Shown here piece after piece: positions 42,466 to 53,481 of a stretch of DNA of 64,000 bases (the first letter of the stretch is position 1; each line of letters starts with the position of its first letter). The DNA comes from Laburnicola sp. R22_1 (taxonomy: Eukaryota; Ascomycota; Dothideomycetes; Pleosporales; Didymosphaeriaceae): the NCBI GenBank assembly GCA_014281115.1, contig JACONQ010000021.1, positions 124,001-188,000 on the forward strand. The letters are read 5' to 3'. Under the pieces are notes generated by a model. That model did no database searches. It worked only from the letters and a program-made list of their open reading frames with translations, and was not told where the DNA came from. The position numbers were made by a program, and so were the translations under genes.

Positions 42466-44376
42466 CTAATCCTCCCCATCCCTCAAAAACCCCCCACCAA
42501 CCGCCCTCCTCTCCATCTTTTTGAACCCCCCACCTCTCCTGCCCTTCTTCCCCCTCCTATCCGCCTCCCTTCCCTTCAACCAATGCTCCCGGATATTCTT
42601 CGTATCGCGATTCACCTTGGGCGGCAAGAGCATGTTTTGCTGCGCCAACACCGACACATTGAGTTTGCCCTTTTGCACGTCCTTGATGGGCTTCTCGCCG
42701 TGCTCGAGGAACTTGATATGCCTGTTTAGTTTCTCTTTTTTGAGTTCTTGCTCTGTTTTCCCGGTGCGTGCGGGCGGTGGTGTGGGTGGGCGGCGGTCAC
42801 CTGCTGCTTCAAGGATGGAGGCAGGGAGGAGGGCGGGCAGGTCGTGCATGTCGATATCCATGTCTGTGGGGGGTCTTGCTGGGGAAGAATCGTCGCGCTG
42901 TTGGCGGCGTGCTTGCTTGGCTTCGCGTTTCGCTAGTTTTTGGGCCTTCTTTTCGTCGCGTTTGCGCTTCTCGGTTTGTTCTTTGGCGATGCGGTCGGCG
43001 CGCTGCTGGCGGCGGGTTTCTTCTTTGACTTGTTGGGCGCGGTGGGCGCGCGAGGTTTCTTGCAGGGTGGCGGCGGCTTTGGAGGCGGCGGCTGCGGTGG
43101 TGACGATTTCGGGGGCTTCGTCCGAGTCGCTGCCATCGTCGTCGACGTCGTCTTTGATATCTTGTTCTGCCTCCGGTTCTGCCTGCTCTGTGATATTGGC
43201 TGCTGGCTCCTCGCTGTCAAATCGTTTGTGGGTCTTTTGGCTCTCTGAAGTAGCGACTAGAGTTCGACCGTCTTCGGTGACTGAGACGGTTGGCTGTACC
43301 TCTTCTATTGCTTGAGATGGAGAAGTGCCTTCAAGAGCATTTTGGGCGTCGTCTTGAGCGGATTCGTTACCCTCTTCTTGTTGCGGGTCTGAAATTTCGT
43401 CTTGACCTGGCTCATTACCCTCTTCTTGTTGCAGGTCTGGTGCGTCGTCTTCGTTTTCTGGCACGGCAGATGCCGCTACAACTACCTCTTGGTCATCCTG
43501 AGCTGCTGGTGAGAGGGGTGCTTGTTCGCTCTCCCAAGTCGATGATGGAATCTCGTCCGGAAACCTCGATGTAGAAGCAGGACTCTTGTGTGGCGATGAA
43601 GGCTCAAGGCTCTTACTCTTTCTCCTTTCGGCAGAACTCTTGCCTGACTGTGGCGTTGCAGTCTCCGCAGCTTTCGCGTGACCCTTGGGCGTTGGAGAAC
43701 CATCTTTCTCTGCATTACCTACAGGGGTTGCATATGAGGACCTGGGAGGTTGTTGAGCTGGGGTGTGGAAAATTGTATCTTGCGTGGCCGGAGTGACCAA
43801 CTCGTGTGCCCCAGAGGACGCTGGTCGGGCAAGGGTGGGCGATGCACGCGACGAGATGACGACTTTGGGACTGCTGCGACGGGCGACCGGAGTCCTCAGT
43901 TCAACAGACGGAGTACCACTCATTCCCTTGGTCCTATGCGGCATAGCGACCTCAATGGGGTGGGGGTTCTCGTTCGTTTCTCCTTCTACAGGCTCCTCTA
44001 TGCTGGGTTGTGCTTCCTCGTTCTTTTCACCTTCGACAGGCTCCTCCACGCTGGGATGTGGGTCCTCGACCTGTTCCTCCGCAGCAGACTCCGTCTCGGG
44101 TGGAGACTTTCTTCGCCTCTTGCTCGCCGTGGGAGTCTCCTGAACCTCGTCCAACTCCCGCTTCCCATTCGTCTTCCTCGTGGAACTCCGCGGCGTGCTC
44201 TCCACCAAGGGGCCTGCGTCGGTGCCTCGTCGCGTCGTGACCATGTCGGCGGCGTCGCCCTCTGCGTTTCCCGGTATGTCTTCGTTGCCTTGTTCGGACT
44301 CTGCCTGGTAAGACGGCGAGCGACTCAGGATTTGTCTAGCGGTAGTCAGGACACGGGCAAACATGACGTTTGACAT
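42466..44376 (-). CDS. Utp16/Bud21-like U3 snoRNA-associated protein
   Basis: Single-exon frame of 636 residues from the ATG at 44376; a later ATG at 44244 (MVTTRRG) is also possible. The long N-terminal part is acidic and low complexity, with two imperfect tandem repeats (EEPVEGE and LQQEEGNE types). A charged helical segment lies near 450-510. The C-terminal 100 residues hold the recognisable block: ASILEAAGDRRPPTPPP, LNRHIKFLEHGEKPIKDV, GKLNVSVLAQQNMLLPPKVN, IREHWLKGR, as in the U3-associated family (PF08297). Such proteins belong to the small-subunit processome in the nucleolus. It shares a short promoter with the next gene. Confidence 0.8.
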   Translation of the reverse strand: MSNVMFARVLTTARQILSRSPSYQAESEQGNEDIPGNAEGDAADMVTTRRGTDAGPLVESTPRSSTRKTNGKRELDEVQETPTASKRRRKSPPETESAAEEQVEDPHPSVEEPVEGEKNEEAQPSIEEPVEGETNENPHPIEVAMPHRTKGMSGTPSVELRTPVARRSSPKVVISSRASPTLARPASSGAHELVTPATQDTIFHTPAQQPPRSSYATPVGNAEKDGSPTPKGHAKAAETATPQSGKSSAERRKSKSLEPSSPHKSPASTSRFPDEIPSSTWESEQAPLSPAAQDDQEVVVAASAVPENEDDAPDLQQEEGNEPGQDEISDPQQEEGNESAQDDAQNALEGTSPSQAIEEVQPTVSVTEDGRTLVATSESQKTHKRFDSEEPAANITEQAEPEAEQDIKDDVDDDGSDSDEAPEIVTTAAAASKAAATLQETSRAHRAQQVKEETRRQQRADRIAKEQTEKRKRDEKKAQKLAKREAKQARRQQRDDSSPARPPTDMDIDMHDLPALLPASILEAAGDRRPPTPPPARTGKTEQELKKEKLNRHIKFLEHGEKPIKDVQKGKLNVSVLAQQNMLLPPKVNRDTKNIREHWLKGREADRRGKKGRRGGGFKKMERRAVGGGFLRDGED

Positions 44377-44544
44377 GCGAAAAATATTTTTGTACCTTGC
44401 CAAGAAGGAAGCGCGACCCGCAGCTCGGGCCTATGTTTGCCCTAGCGCCGTTTGCGGACCCCCGCGACCACCTGCAGCTCAAGCTTTCGAGCTCGATGCT
44501 CTGCTCTTCCCATTCCAGCCGATCGCATCATTCGCTCACTCACC
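44377..44544. promoter_or_regulatory. Bidirectional promoter
   Basis: 168 bp separate the divergent starts of the Utp16-like gene and the mitochondrial protein gene, so they share regulatory sequence. Confidence 0.5.
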
Positions 44545-45900
44545 ATGTCAATCCGTCCGACAATTGCTAGAACGGCTCGCCGCCTTGTGCAGAACGAGCC
44601 TTGTGTCTTTTGCCAATTCCGACTCTTACAACCTATCCGCCGCTATGCCGCTCCACCCCGTACATGGAACGTTAAGATAAACGACAAAATGGCACCGCAA
44701 GAGAAGCGTTTCCGCATGGACAGTGTCAGCAGAGAAGCATATTTCACCCTACTAAAGGCGGACAAACTGCTCTTAATGCCAGCCTCCACCTGCAACCAAA
44801 TAGTAATAGACTTTATGATGAACAAGAAGCACCACATGGAGCCCGCCGCCAACATACGACAGTTGGCAAAAAGTGAGTGAGAAGCTTGCCTGGTAGCTGA
44901 TTAGTTAGCATGGTTAACCGGAAAGTCAGAGTATAAAGTCGACGTCGTGGATATCGCGTATATTGCCATTCCGCTGTTTCGAGCGGTGACCGACGATAAT
45001 AAGGCATCAGTTCCCCCGAGCCAAAATCCCGAGCTATCCGCGGCCATGCTCTTCGCGTGTAGCGCCGCAAAAGACGTTACGTCGACGCTTCAGATTCTCA
45101 ATGCTGTATATTACAGCAGCACCGGCAACGACCTACCCCAAGCGCGGGAAATTGCACGCCTCTTCACCGGGGACGAGATAGATGCTTGCATGAAGATGCT
45201 GGAACAGCTCGCTGCAGGGGGAAATACAGACGCGATGACGTTGCAAGCGCGGTTCCTTGAAAAGTCAGGAAACAAGGTGGAAGCCAGGACACTGTATGAG
45301 CGGGCGTTGGACAAGTGCGACACCAAGTTCCACCCTACGTACCCGCATCCGCTGGCACTGCCGTGGTTGAAACCGTGGACCGCGCTGGCGACCTTGTTAC
45401 TCGCCGACAATTCTCCCGATGCGATCGCGAAAGCTAGACAGGCACTGGAGAAAGGCGCCCTCAAGGCCGACGATCCCGTGGCGTACTATCAGCTCGCTTC
45501 TCTAGAATCAGGCCGAACCGACAAGTGGCTCGCATATATGAGCAAAGCTGCAGCATCGGGCATCCCGGAAGCCATGTACCAACTAGGACAATTCTACAAG
45601 GAGGTAAACGCCCAGCCCGCCGCGTTCCTGGGTAACGCAAAGTTTAGAACGGCGCTGAACTTCATGACGTCTTGGAAAAGGAATGGGCCGATGAACTATG
45701 CGAAGGAATGGTTTGGCGCTGCGGCGATTAGCAGACACAAGCCGTCTTTGCTCGAGCTTGCGGGGCTGTGTGAAGCAGAGGGCGAGAAAGAGAAGGCAAA
45801 AACCTACCTGCGCGCTGTGCTGGAGGCACCGCCAAAGGGGAAGAACGAGGAATGGCCACATTTGGTGATGCAAGCCCAGAAACGGCTTGCTGGATTGTGA
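44545..45900 (+). CDS. Mitochondrial Sel1/TPR-like repeat protein
   Basis: Exons 44545-44872 and 44930-45900 (GTGAGT donor, GTTAAC branch, TCAG) encode 432 residues. The first 35 residues are rich in Arg and lack acids (MSIRPTIARTARRLV), a mitochondrial targeting type. The rest is helical with degenerate Sel1 or TPR units, for example LEQLAAGGNTDAMTLQARFLE and KAAASGIPEAMYQLGQFYKE. It may be related to matrix proteins that assist respiratory-complex assembly, but I cannot name the ortholog. Confidence 0.7.
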
Positions 45901-46891
45901 GAGGCCCAAGTCAAGTTGGCGTAGTTGGCTGGCTGGTACGATACTTAGATACCCAAGAGTGCGTCACTGTGAGTGGCTATCGTGAGGCACAGGAGCACAA
46001 TTTCCAACTTTTTTTTTCTATCACGAGAATGCCCTGATTACACAGCGCACTACCTGTAGTTACGTGACGCCATAAATAAACGAACCACAAGTTCAAACCC
46101 CGTTACGCCATACCGCGCCATACCAGTAACCGCAATACCAACTCCCTCCCTCCCTTCCGTATTCGTATTTGTATCCATATCAAGCAAGTATAATTCACCT
46201 TCCCAATTCTTCCCATGCTCCTGACTCAGACTTTTCTTCTTCTTCTTCTTCTTCGTGGGGCCTTATCTCTTAGCAGTTAGTTGCAGCGTGAGGTAAGCTC
46301 GTAGTCTCTGATTCTTGCGCAGCAGTGTCGTTGGGAGTATAATGTTAAGAGGGGATTTGAATGTTTTACGATATGTGATGTGTGAGGAGTTTGTGGTGGC
46401 GGGGGGGTGGAGCGGATGGGCATGTGATGGGAGGTGGGGTGTTTCAAGGTTGATGAAGATATGGAGGGAATCAGTACACAGCATTAAGAGGTGCATTTCC
46501 AGCAACAGACGTTGCGTCACTTGTTTGTTAGTGAGTTACCCGTATAGGGCGGGGGTGCGAATTTTCTTTCGGGTGATATGCGAGTCACAATAAATAGATG
46601 CATCGATTAGTTCCCATCGCCAGTGTGGGTAGGTATCTCCTGCACGACATGTATACCAAATAAAACAGTAGTCTATTCGAGTAATACATGCTACCCTATA
46701 CTATGTGCTCGTCTCCCCTACTACAAAAGAGTGTAAGCCGATACCCAATTGATCCCTTCCTAAATACTCGACTTTTGAGACCCTCTAATAAATGTCGGAA
46801 AAGAAATTACTTGAGTATAGATAGATTCCCGAACTTCGACACGAGCACGTGACTCCAAGATCCATGGGCAGAAGAAGAAAAGAAACCCCAT
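45901..46891. other. Intergenic region
   Basis: No gene supported. It includes a CTT microsatellite at 46230-46254 and AT-rich stretches. Confidence 0.5.
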
Positions 46892-47337
46892 TCATGTCGT
46901 TCCTGCTGCTGCATTCTCAGGGACGAGGAACTGGTTGTAATAAGCTTGCAAGTTATGATCGCATGTTTGGCTGACATTGATCTCGACCATCAGCCACTCA
47001 GGCTCGGTCGGCAACTCGACGCAGCTAATGGCGGTGGGGTTTGGGAACAACGAGGCCCTCTCCGAGGGAATGGACGTCAACTGGACGCCAATCTCTTCCA
47101 AAATCGCCTTGAAGTAGGCGAATTTGAATGGAAAGCAACCATACCAAGGGTGCCAGTTCTTAAAGACAACGTGCTTCAGATTCGGTAGTTTGCCTTGCCG
47201 TACGCGTGCGGCGAGCGCTTCCAGACCGACGTTGATAGCGCTGCACAGATAATCGTCTATAGATTCATGGGGATCACTTTGACCAGGAGTTCATCAGGCA
47301 AGCCTAGCAAGCTTGCCTGGGAGGACGAGGAAGCCAT
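46892..47337 (-). pseudogene. F-box protein relic with deleted middle
   Basis: From an ATG at 47337 the frame gives MASSSSQASLLGLPDELLVKVI, an F-box start, then hits TAG within a few codons. In the next frame, HESIDDYLCSAIN leads into a continuous stretch (LEALAARVRQGKLPNLKHVVFKNWHP) that resembles the C-terminal part of fungal F-box/LRR-type proteins and ends at 46892. The usual 200-300 residue middle is absent and the frames differ, so it looks like an internal deletion plus frameshift. Confidence 0.45.
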
Positions 47338-47880
47338 TCCGATACACCTGGTCCAGTACTGAGTTATGAGTATATAGTTTTGCCTTATAGATCTTGGGGC
47401 GACTCACCCATAGTATGCCCGAGGGTTAAGACTGTGCCTTGGTCGTTGTAACTGGCGCAGGTGGTGATGCTGCCTCTGTAACTGGCGTGGTTGTCTTGTA
47501 TTTGCACTGCTGAAGGACAGCGCAGGAAATCCAGTTGGAGGGAAGAATTGGTGAATTGGTGAATTCTCGCGGCTAGCACAAAGGCCTTGCTTTCACACAA
47601 GATAACGCATCGAGCGAGAGATGATGATGCCACTTGAATCGAGCGTAGAGGATGGAGGGGTGGACACGAGTCGTGGTGATGACGGTCGAGGGACCCCGCC
47701 ATCCCAAAAGCAACGTAGCCGCGGATTATGTCATCGATCCATCTCGGAAAACGACGGTGGTGGGACCGATACCGATCCTCGGCCCAGCCCAGCCCACAAT
47801 CCCGGCCAACTACCCAAGCTCCGACCCTACACTTTCCTCACCCCCCCGAAAACCGACGCATACACGAGGCCCACCTCACA
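47338..47880. other. Upstream region of ETF-beta gene
   Basis: No gene supported; promoter and leader of the + strand gene at 47881. Confidence 0.4.
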
Positions 47881-48749
47881 ATGTCTGGATTGAGGATCCT
47901 CGTGCCCATAAAGCGGGTCATTGACTACGCAGTACGCGTCCCCAATCCAAACAAACGCAACCACAATCTCACCATACCCTGAACACACATCCTCTCAGCC
48001 CTCAAACTCCACTAACAGTCCCCCCCTCAAAGGTAAAACCGCGCGTCAACCGCGCCCAAACGGCCGTCGAAACCTCAAACGTAAAACACAGCATGAACCC
48101 CTTCGACGAGCTCTCCATCGAAGAAGCCGTCCGCCTCCGCGAACGCAAGCTCCCCATCGCCGAAATCGTCGCCTTCTCCGCCGGCCCCCCCAAAGCACAA
48201 GACATCCTGCGCACCGCCATGGCCATGGGCGCAGACCGCAGCATCCACGTCGTCGTCGACGACAAAGACCCGCCGCTGGAGCCGCTCGGCGTCGCGAAGC
48301 TGTTGCGGAAGGTGGTGCAGGAGGAGAAGAGCGATTTGGTGCTTCTGGGGAAGCAAAGTATTGATGATGATGCGGGGCAGACGGGGCAGATGCTGGCGGG
48401 GTTGTTGGGGTGGGCGCAGGCGACGCAGGCGAGTAAGGTCGAGGTTGTGGAGAGGGAGGTTACGGTGACGAAGGAGGTGGATGGGGGGGTGGAGACGGTG
48501 AGGGCGAAGTTGCCGATGGTGATTACGACGGATTTGCGGTTGAATGAGCCGAGATATGCGAGTCTGCCGAATATTATGAAGGCTAAGAAGAAGCCGTTGG
48601 AGAAGAAGACGCTGAAGGATTATGGGCTGGATGAGCAGCCGCGGCTGAAGACGGTCAAGGTTACGGAGCCGGAGCCACGGAAGGGTGGTGTCAAGGTGGA
48701 TGATGTTGATGGCATGATCAGCAAGTTGAAGGAGCTGGGTGCGCTGTAA
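47881..48749 (+). CDS. Electron transfer flavoprotein, beta subunit
   Basis: Exons 47881-47931 and 48033-48749 give 255 residues, the expected length. The start MSGLRILVPIKRVIDYA continues across the intron to VKPRVN, then KHSMNPFDELSIEEAVRLRE, all typical. LVLLGKQSIDDDAGQTGQMLAGLLGW is the AMP/FAD-contact segment, and LPMVITTDLRLNEPRYASLPNIMKAKKKPLE is the C-terminal signature. The protein works in the mitochondrial matrix with ETF-alpha, passing electrons from acyl-CoA dehydrogenases to ETF-ubiquinone oxidoreductase. Third-base use changes from C-rich to G-rich within exon 2. Confidence 0.93.
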
Positions 48750-49054
48750 AGCGGAATCTGATCGTCATTGTATATATACTACACTGTTTGGGATAGATGA
48801 CGGAGAACTGCATCATGTCATGATCACGCAAGCTCACCAAGTCAAGTAATGGTTACGGATCTACTACAGAACTTGGCTTACTGCCCATAAGGACGTGAGA
48901 CACATGTTCCTCACGTCCATTGTTCAATTAGGCACGTTGGGCGCTATGCCGATCACAGTATTGTTTTGAGAACAAATGCGAACATGTGGAATGGGGAACG
49001 AGGCACTATCCATCTGATTCCAGGCGTACCTGCTATCCACCAACCCAAACCTCA

Positions 49055-51067
49055 TCATCGCCCCTGCAACCTCCTCATCCTCTCCTCTGCAGCCCTCGCT
49101 CTTCTCTCCCTCTCCATCCTCGCCCTCGCCTCCGGCGTCAGCCCCCTAACTTCCTCCTCCCTCTTCTCACTCGCGCTCTTCTCCGGCAACATCCCAAGCG
49201 CTTTCCCTTTACCCAGCCTACCTTCCCGCCTCTTCGCATCCTCTGCCTCGCTCTCCTTCCTCAGTCGCTCCGTCTCAGCCTTCCTTCTATCCGCCTCAGC
49301 TTTATCCTCTGCAGCCTTCTCGCTCTTCTCCCTTGCCTCACGCTTCTCGAGCTCCGACTTGGAGAGTGCAGCAGGCACACCGGCGGCTTCCCAGTCCCAG
49401 GCTGATTCGCCGAGTTCGGAGCGTGCAAGACGGAAGGCATCGCGGGTTGCGCGGTCGCCGGCGAGACTAAAAGGGGTTCGGGCGTCGTCGTTCATTATTG
49501 TGGGATTGGCGCCGGCTTTTGTGAGGAGTGCGATGACGATAGGTGCAGAGTTCAGGGATGCGGCGAGATGGAGGGGTGTTGGTGTGTGATAGTTGGCTGG
49601 GACGAATGTGAAATCTGGGGCAATATCATTCGTATTGAGGTAGTTAAGTAAAGCGGGGACCTTAGAGCGCTTGATGATGGAAGAAATTTGAGTGGTGTGG
49701 AGGATAGCTGCTTCCTCCTCTTTTGACAGCTTGGGCGGTTTTGGCTTTGGGGGTGCGGGCGTGGCAGAAACGCTACTTTGTTGAGGTGCGTTAAGAGCAG
49801 CGAGTGCGGCTTCGTCGATGGTACTCTGCTTAACGCGAGTGAGCTCTACGAATGCGCGGATGAGTTCCTTTTGCGTCGCTCGCCGGGTGCTGAACGGGAA
49901 GCCCCTATTACGAGGATCGTTATTCCTGAGAACCTGCCCTTCGTACGGTCCGAACAAGGCTCTTCGGTTGGTAGTTCCAGTTGCCCGAATGAAGATCAGA
50001 TCGGCCGTATCGATCATTGTCTTCCAGCTCTGCAGTAGCTCGCGCACCTCGCTCGTGAGCGCCGCTTCGTTGTATCGACGTAACGACGAACCAGCTGAAT
50101 GTGCAGCGCCTCTCGCAGCATCGCTAGCTGACTGTGCGCCACCCTGTTTCCGTCGCGTCGTATATCTGTGGAAGGACTTGTGTGCCACGACGGTTGCTGA
50201 CCGCTCGTCCACTCCAGTATGCGTCTTCCCCTTTTTCGGCGCCAGCGCTATGATCATTGCAGCGAAATGGCCGCCTCCAATCATGCATAGGAAGTAGTGT
50301 GGTCCAATATTCGTCCCTGGTAGTGGTATACCGCCGTCCGACTTGATCTTTGGTGGTACCGACGGTGCAACTTGCTTCTTGCGCAATGACTCCACAATGT
50401 GTGCCTCCTCCTCTTGTTCAGCATCAGAAAATATCGCCCGATACACTCCCAACGACATATTCTCCGGTAACGACGGAGACGTAAACCAAAGCAAGGGTGG
50501 CTTGCCTGCTCCCCGCTGGTTCTTCTTCGACGTGAGATCCTCAAACTCGGGGTTCGAAATCTTGGCCTGTTTCTTCAAAAGAGCACTGAGGGTTGATTCC
50601 TTTGGCTTGCTGCCATCCTCTTCCTCGTCATCCTCTTCAGATTCAGAAGACTCGGAACCTGATAGGCTCTCGTCCAGCTCTCCGATGAGTTTCTCGAAAT
50701 CTGCTTCGCCCACTGGTTTCAAGCCCTTCATCTTCTGCTTCAAATTGTATCCGTGAATATCGGATCGGACATGACTTCGTTGCTCTGCGACAGTCGCAAA
50801 GCTCATTCCACACAAGTTGCAAGAAGTCGCTTTCGCGGGGATAGCATCTTCGCTTTCTGATCGCTCGGTCCCATCGGTCGTGGGTGTGGCTGCTCGTGGC
50901 GGTTCTTCTTGTATCGCCCGCTCGGTTTGATTCTTGAGGGTGAGGGTTGACAGGAGCTCTTCGGGGAGATCGAATACTACGAAGCATGAGTGTGACCAAT
51001 GCAACAATGAAGGCAACGTCTTACCATAGAGCGGTCGATGCAGCAAATGCTCTCCCTTTTGCGCCAT
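49055..51067 (-). CDS. VMS1: Vms1/ANKZF1-type peptidyl-tRNA hydrolase of ribosome quality control
   Basis: Exons 51067-51025 and 50976-49055 encode 654 residues. The 48 bp intron is a multiple of three and would read through, but removing it restores RPLYVFDLPEELL, the family start. A C2H2 finger lies at about 67-89 (CNLCGMSF...HVRSDIH). The VLRF1 release domain follows, with PHYFLCMIGGGHFAAMI and RRKQGGAQSASD, the latter holding the catalytic Gln. Ankyrin repeats lie near 470-535 (PTPLHLAASLNSAPIVIALL) and a long charged helix at the C-terminus. Known members cleave peptidyl-tRNA on stalled 60S subunits and link Cdc48 to mitochondria. It is convergent with ETF-beta and divergent from the next gene. 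Confidence 0.9.
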   Translation of the reverse strand: MAQKGEHLLHRPLYGKTLPSLLHWSHSCFVVFDLPEELLSTLTLKNQTERAIQEEPPRAATPTTDGTERSESEDAIPAKATSCNLCGMSFATVAEQRSHVRSDIHGYNLKQKMKGLKPVGEADFEKLIGELDESLSGSESSESEEDDEEEDGSKPKESTLSALLKKQAKISNPEFEDLTSKKNQRGAGKPPLLWFTSPSLPENMSLGVYRAIFSDAEQEEEAHIVESLRKKQVAPSVPPKIKSDGGIPLPGTNIGPHYFLCMIGGGHFAAMIIALAPKKGKTHTGVDERSATVVAHKSFHRYTTRRKQGGAQSASDAARGAAHSAGSSLRRYNEAALTSEVRELLQSWKTMIDTADLIFIRATGTTNRRALFGPYEGQVLRNNDPRNRGFPFSTRRATQKELIRAFVELTRVKQSTIDEAALAALNAPQQSSVSATPAPPKPKPPKLSKEEEAAILHTTQISSIIKRSKVPALLNYLNTNDIAPDFTFVPANYHTPTPLHLAASLNSAPIVIALLTKAGANPTIMNDDARTPFSLAGDRATRDAFRLARSELGESAWDWEAAGVPAALSKSELEKREAREKSEKAAEDKAEADRRKAETERLRKESEAEDAKRREGRLGKGKALGMLPEKSASEKREEEVRGLTPEARARMERERRARAAEERMRRLQGR

Positions 51068-51346
51068 CTTAGCTTGTCGTCGCGATGGTGTGTGATGTGG
51101 CGCAAAAGTGTGCGAGCGCTGGCGGGATGACTTTCTAGGCTGCGGCGGGCGGACTTTGGTGGGGCCAACGTGCACGTCACTTTCTTTCACAAGGCGAGCG
51201 AAACGCCAAGCCGCTACTAATGCTTACTCATTCACCGTTTTGGTATGTTTCCTCGTTCATTGTTCTCACATTCCCAATCTTGCCGTCTCATGTCTAACTC
51301 TCACAGCCTCTTCATCTGAGTGCCTTTCAAATAAAGCACATCTATC

Positions 51347-52063
51347 ATGCCGAATGTACTTATCCTCTCATTTGAAGGTTTCTCCTTCTCCTCTCGCCAG
51401 CTCTGCGAGCAACTCCTTCCCAAGCTCTTGTCTCGAGCCACTCTTCACGAGTCAGTCACAATACAAGATGCTATGAACTGTAAGCTGGAACCCTTAAACT
51501 GTCAAATCAGCTATCGAACTCATAACTTTCTTTCAGACATTCTCTGCGGATGGCCCAATATCATCCTTGTAACAGATGCGGTCATCGCCTTGGATGATAT
51601 TGAGAGTCAAAGGCTCCTGACTACGGTAGCCGAGTATACGAAACACAACTGCTGCACGACCATCCTCATGGGTATCTTTGTCTCAGCCATTGAACCAGAC
51701 ACCCTCGAAGCCATATTCAAACACCATTTTGACTTACACTGGAAAGCTGTGGATGACACTGAAACACATGAAGCTCGTCTGTTCAGGTCAGACCAGTCAT
51801 TACTGCGTACTAGCACCCTAGTACCGAGTATGGTCGCGAGTGCTGCGTGGTTAAAGGGCGTGCCTCCTTCTCAGGCGGTGTATCTTGGACCCACCGAAAA
51901 ATACGCTGTTCACTCAGCTTTTGTAAGGGTTGGGTTGGGGAAATTGGGGTATATCGGAGATACGGGATTTGGGGATGAGCCTGAGCGATTGATCTTGGCC
52001 ATGTGCCATCTTGACCGGCCTGAAGATAATATCCAGGCGTCTGAGGATGCACGCTCGCGGTAG
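51347..52063 (+). CDS. Small conserved-looking protein, possible ThuA/amidotransferase-like fold
   Basis: Exons 51347-51479 and 51537-52063 encode 219 residues; the intron (GTAAGC...TTTCAG, 57 bp) removes an in-frame stretch. The layout is alternating hydrophobic strands: MPNVLILSFEGF, then WPNIILVTDAVIALDD, then CTTILMGIFVSAIEP. These suggest a Rossmann-like or glutamine-amidotransferase-like fold without a visible catalytic Cys-His pair. I do not recognise a named family. The start lies 279 bp from the divergent VMS1 start. Confidence 0.55.
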   Translation: MPNVLILSFEGFSFSSRQLCEQLLPKLLSRATLHESVTIQDAMNCKLEPLNCQISYRTHNFLSDILCGWPNIILVTDAVIALDDIESQRLLTTVAEYTKHNCCTTILMGIFVSAIEPDTLEAIFKHHFDLHWKAVDDTETHEARLFRSDQSLLRTSTLVPSMVASAAWLKGVPPSQAVYLGPTEKYAVHSAFVRVGLGKLGYIGDTGFGDEPERLILAMCHLDRPEDNIQASEDARSR

Positions 52064-52363
52064 CGTTGTGAAGAAGTGGCTTGTTCCTCGCTCCTTCTGG
52101 ACGAAACATCCGGTCTGTCTGCAAACCCACACACCCGATGATGAGATTAATTGTAATTTGATAGTAATACCATATCAACACTATCAAGATATATCCGGGG
52201 TCACTGCAAACCTTCAGCCAGTGCCCCATCAGAAGATTTCGAACACCACGTTAGCCCAGGACACGAAATGCGAATGCGGACTCCGCCGGAAAACTTCCAT
52301 GTTGGTAAATTTTGGGAAGCTGTCAACCTCGCCGGCTCTACCAAGCTATTTGGACATCTTACC

Positions 52364-53481
52364 TCAATCCACCGCATCCAGCACCGCCTGCTGCTCCTTC
52401 ATCCCCTCCCACTGCGACTCTGTCCCCGCAAACTCGTTCCTCAAGTACATCGATCGGAATTTTCCAACTCTTCCATCCTCCTTCTCAAAGTCCAGATCCT
52501 CTGGATCGTGGATCTCAAGCTTCTGGTCGACGTCGATGCCGTTGTCTTTCGCAGTAATATTGATAAGTCCGGGGATCGCCATGGTATGTTTCATGCGCTC
52601 TTTCACGTTGGCGCTGTCCGGGGAGTGGAAGATGAAGTAGAGGAGATTCGTTGATGTATGACGATAGAAAGTAAAGCTTGGATGGGATGTTGGGAGCTGT
52701 GAGGAAATTTCGGAGGGCTTGAGGTTCTTCCTGTGGAAGCCAAGTTCTAGGACGTCGGTGGTGATGTTGACCGTCTGTAGACATGTTAGCAAGGTGTAGA
52801 AGTAGAGGCGGGGAGAGGGAGGCTTGCAAGCTGTGCACATGAGCCGGGGTCAGCTAGATCCTTAAGTGCGTCAAGAGCGCTATCTTCGATCTTGTTCTTC
52901 ATACGTCGGTCGCATAGTCGGCATTTGTTCTTCTTATGCCCAAGATCCGTCCCGCCACTATCGTCCACCACGTCCTTCTCGCAGGAGTCTGCATGCTGGT
53001 CGTCTTTGCCACCCCACGATTGCCCCTTGCCATTTCGCTCGTCCCAGGATCGAGCATCAGCGATCTCCCCGATCTCTTTGCAAATTATCGACGAAGAGAA
53101 GTGCTCTTTACCCAGCTGCTTGACGAGAACATCTCGGTTGTCGAGTAGATTGGATTTCAACTCGGTACTGGCCAGGTAGGGAACGTATGTGATTGCCACC
53201 AATGACTCCTCGTGCCGCAGTATAAGATAAAGTGGAACCTTGGGGTCGAGGATAGAGTCGAGCTGGTTCAAGGCTTGTTGGAAAGTATGCTGGGAGTCTG
53301 ATGGGTATGAAACAGATGGTAGGACTTGTAGTGTTTTATTCGAGATTGTTAGAGGTAGTGCGAAGAGGGAAGGGTTGGAGTGGAAGCTTGCAAAAGCTTC
53401 GTGGACAGTAGAGGGGATTTCTTGTGCACGAGTTAGCTATATTGTAGAGTTATTTTGATGTCTCGCGCGACACTTACCCAT
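52364..53481 (-). CDS. Divergent second twinfilin-like protein
   Basis: Exons on the minus strand are 53481-53478 (ATGG only), 53420-52828 and 52774-52364, giving 335 residues. Intron 2 is 53 bp with a GC donor (GCAAGC), a GCTAAC branch and a TACAG acceptor; all junctions keep frame. The protein aligns with the twinfilin at 41072: SLVAITYVPYLASTELKSNL against SLIAVTYVPNAAPVRQKMLF, KEHFSSSIICKEIGEI against GEHFAESVFCTEAGEL, and FTFYRHTSTNLLYFIFHSP with VKERMKHTMAIPGLI in domain 2. It has a CRLC...Cys-rich linker (CRLCDRRMK) and lacks the basic tail. Paralogy is clear by eye; whether it binds actin is unknown. Confidence 0.75.

Noticed and set aside
46060..46115. tRNA gene suggested by GTTCAAACCCC
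   Set aside because: The flanks do not pair into T, anticodon or acceptor stems.
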